Assembly (NCBI GenBank): GCA_903893215.1
Contig: CAITLJ010000002.1
Span: 40,899-104,898 of the forward strand
Length of the DNA stretch: 64,000 nt
Direction of reading: 5' to 3'
Source of the DNA: an uncultured Ferrovum sp.
GTDB lineage: Bacteria; Pseudomonadota; Gammaproteobacteria; Burkholderiales; Ferrovaceae
Shown here: positions 62,524 to 64,000 of the stretch, in pieces
Position numbering within the stretch: position 1 is the first letter of the stretch
Layout: each line of letters opens with the position of its first letter
Translations under genes and position numbers: made by a program
Notes under the pieces: model-generated
Databases searched by the model: none
Told to the model about the DNA's origin: nothing
The model's input: the letters and a program-made list of their open reading frames with translations, nothing else

Positions 62524-63861
62524 TTGCCATTGAAGTCGATTGTTGTTGCCGCCTGTTATTTTTTGCTGCTTGGGCTGATGAATGCGCCGGCTTGGGCGGA
62601 CGTCCCTGCAAATGGCAGTACCACCGCCCCTGTCGTCAACGCACAGTTCCGGATTGCGCCGGTCAGCGACGCCTGGCGGGCCTCCGTGCCACGCGATGCT
62701 GATGCTGCCACAGCGGCCTACCTGAACCGCCTCTCACCGGCCATCGTCGCGCGTGCCGATGCCTATTTCGAAGGAGGCTACTGGCTGCAGCTGTGGAATT
62801 TCCTGACTGGACTGGTGATCTCGACCCTGCTGCTGGCTGGCAGACGCTCCGCGCGCCTGCGCGACTGGGCCGCGCGGGTCGGGCGCAGGGCGTTCTTGCG
62901 CGACGCCCTGTACGGTGGCGCCTATGCGTTGGCCAGCTTTGTGCTGTCCTTTCCACTCACCGTCTATCAGGGTTTCGTTCGAGAACATGCCTATGGCATG
63001 GCTACCCAGGGATTTGCGCCCTGGTTCGGCGAGCAACTGATCGGCCTGGCGCTCAGCATGCTGCTGGGTGGGTTTGCGATCGCTGCCCTGTATGCCGCCA
63101 TCCGCCGCGCCGGCGCGCAATGGTGGATCTGGGGTACCAGCGTTACCGTTTCACTGCTGGTGATCATGCTGCTGATCGGGCCCGTGCTGATTGACCCCCT
63201 GTTCAATGACTACAAGCCGGTGGAGAACCCGGAGGTAAAGACCGCCGTGCTGGCATTGGCACGTGCCGATGGCGTGCCGGTCGACAACATCTATGAATTT
63301 GATGCGTCGCGCCAGACCACGCGAATCAGCGCCAACGTGAGTGGCATTTTTGGCTCGGCCGCGGTGCGCCTGAACGACAATCTGCTGCGTCGGACCAGCC
63401 TGCCCGAAATCCGCGCCGTAATGGGCCACGAACTGGGGCACTACGTGCTCAATCACATCTACAAGATGATCGCGGAATTCACCCTGCTGATCGCAGCCGC
63501 CTTCCTGTTCGCCCAATGGGCCATGCGCCGCCTGCTGCAGACCCACGGTCAGGCGCTTGGCCTGCACGGGGTGGCCGACGTGGCCAGCCTGCCCTTGCTG
63601 GCTGCGGTTTTTTCCGTGTTCCTGTTCCTTGCCACACCAGTGACCAACACCCTGGTGCGAACGCAGGAGATCGAGGCAGACCGATTCGGGCTCAATCTGG
63701 CCCGCGAACCGCATGGTGCCGCCGAAGCCTTTCTCAAGCTCACCGAGTACCGCAAGCCGTCGCCCGGGCCACTCGAGGAATGGATCTTCTTCGACCATCC
63801 CAGCACCCGATTCCGCATTCACGACGCCATGCGCTGGCGCGAAGCCATGGGCTCACCCTGA
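62524..63861 (+). CDS. M48 family (Ste24/CAAX-type) membrane metalloprotease
   Basis: A 445-aa protein with an N-terminal signal-like helix and about six further TM helices. Zinc motif HELGH in VMGHELGHYVLNHIYKMI (about residues 304-308) and the third ligand Glu in TQEIEADRFGL. Ends FDHPSTRFRIHDAMRW, the usual Ste24 tail. Start is TTG at 62524 with GGGAG 8 bp upstream; no ATG fits. It follows mrfB-like by 16 bp and may share its transcript. Role in membrane protein quality control is inferred. Confidence 0.88.
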   Translation: MPLKSIVVAACYFLLLGLMNAPAWADVPANGSTTAPVVNAQFRIAPVSDAWRASVPRDADAATAAYLNRLSPAIVARADAYFEGGYWLQLWNFLTGLVISTLLLAGRRSARLRDWAARVGRRAFLRDALYGGAYALASFVLSFPLTVYQGFVREHAYGMATQGFAPWFGEQLIGLALSMLLGGFAIAALYAAIRRAGAQWWIWGTSVTVSLLVIMLLIGPVLIDPLFNDYKPVENPEVKTAVLALARADGVPVDNIYEFDASRQTTRISANVSGIFGSAAVRLNDNLLRRTSLPEIRAVMGHELGHYVLNHIYKMIAEFTLLIAAAFLFAQWAMRRLLQTHGQALGLHGVADVASLPLLAAVFSVFLFLATPVTNTLVRTQEIEADRFGLNLAREPHGAAEAFLKLTEYRKPSPGPLEEWIFFDHPSTRFRIHDAMRWREAMGSP

Positions 63862-63862
63862 C

Positions 63863-64000
63863 CCGCCGCGCAGTGCACGCGAAACGGCGCGGCTGTATGC
63901 GGTGCTCAACCAGCGCCTGAGCACACGCCCCTGGATTGCGGGCGATGCTTACAGCATTGCCGACATGGCGTGTTACCCCTGGATCGTGCCGCATGCACGC
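63863..64000 (+). pseudogene. Glutathione S-transferase remnant, N-terminal half missing
   Basis: Two bases after the M48 stop, the frame beginning at 63863 reads RETARLYAVLNQRL, WIAGDAYSIADMACYPWI, a clear GST C-terminal domain of the YfcG/GstB type. The thioredoxin-fold half with the active site is absent: the upstream DNA is the intact M48 gene. No start codon fits a full protein. It runs off the right edge. Best read as a 5'-deleted gene; a start at an internal GTG would still give only half a domain. Confidence 0.7.

Overview
The window is a GC-rich stretch of Gram-negative chromosome, probably from a betaproteobacterium. The evidence is outer-membrane lipoproteins, a trimeric-type porin, an RND pump, OxyR, a peroxiredoxin-glutaredoxin hybrid, YceH, DUF4197 and an OFA-type antiporter. 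The taxonomic call is an inference from gene content, and a gammaproteobacterium is not excluded. Almost all of the window codes. I saw no rRNA, tRNA, CRISPR array or complete mobile element.

Layout. 1-5 kb: signalling genes (truncated receiver-PAS protein, Crp/Fnr regulator, secreted beta-propeller protein, LOV-PAS-GGDEF-EAL protein). 5.2-10.3 kb: a LysR regulator divergent from dabB-dabA, an inorganic-carbon uptake system. 10.4-13 kb: a secreted HExxx-type protein and a flavoprotein. 13-18.7 kb: a complete RND efflux operon (outer-membrane factor, adaptor, pump). 18.7-22.7 kb: DUF4197 protein, Lon-like AAA ATPase, S46 dipeptidyl-peptidase. 22.7-27.6 kb: a four-gene AdeT/TRAP-like uptake cluster with two lipoproteins. 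27.9-31.3 kb: a soluble histidine kinase followed by a REC-PAS-GGDEF-EAL response regulator. 31.3-33.9 kb: a protein of unknown function, a CpdA-like phosphodiesterase and YceH. 33.9-41.7 kb: a Fae homologue, an OFA antiporter, an FAH-family hydrolase, a ketopantoate-reductase-like enzyme, an oxalate-CoA-ligase-like enzyme and a porin. 41.8-45.8 kb: a peroxide-defence block (dps, disulfide oxidoreductase, prx-grx, oxyR). 45.8-50.7 kb: a marR-tolC-emrA-emrB drug-efflux operon. 50.8-58.2 kb: panB, a molybdenum hydroxylase subunit, an oxidoreductase-yceI-cytochrome b561 operon, a WYL regulator and a MazG-like pyrophosphatase. 58.2-64 kb: a LexA-family repressor divergent from an MrfA/MrfB-like helicase-exonuclease pair, an M48 protease and a broken glutathione S-transferase.

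The most interesting part is the right end. A LexA-type repressor with a long linker faces a helicase-exonuclease pair resembling Bacillus MrfAB (mitomycin repair). The 40-bp gap holds a perfect 7-bp direct repeat with an 11-bp period, in the form GTTC-N7-GTTC. This looks like an SOS-controlled MrfAB repair module outside Firmicutes. Other points to examine are a Fae homologue lacking the catalytic histidine, three operator-like repeats spaced exactly 34 bp apart in the oxalate-type cluster, a full-register OxyR site, a blue-light (LOV) c-di-GMP enzyme, and the lipoprotein-bearing AdeT/TRAP cluster.
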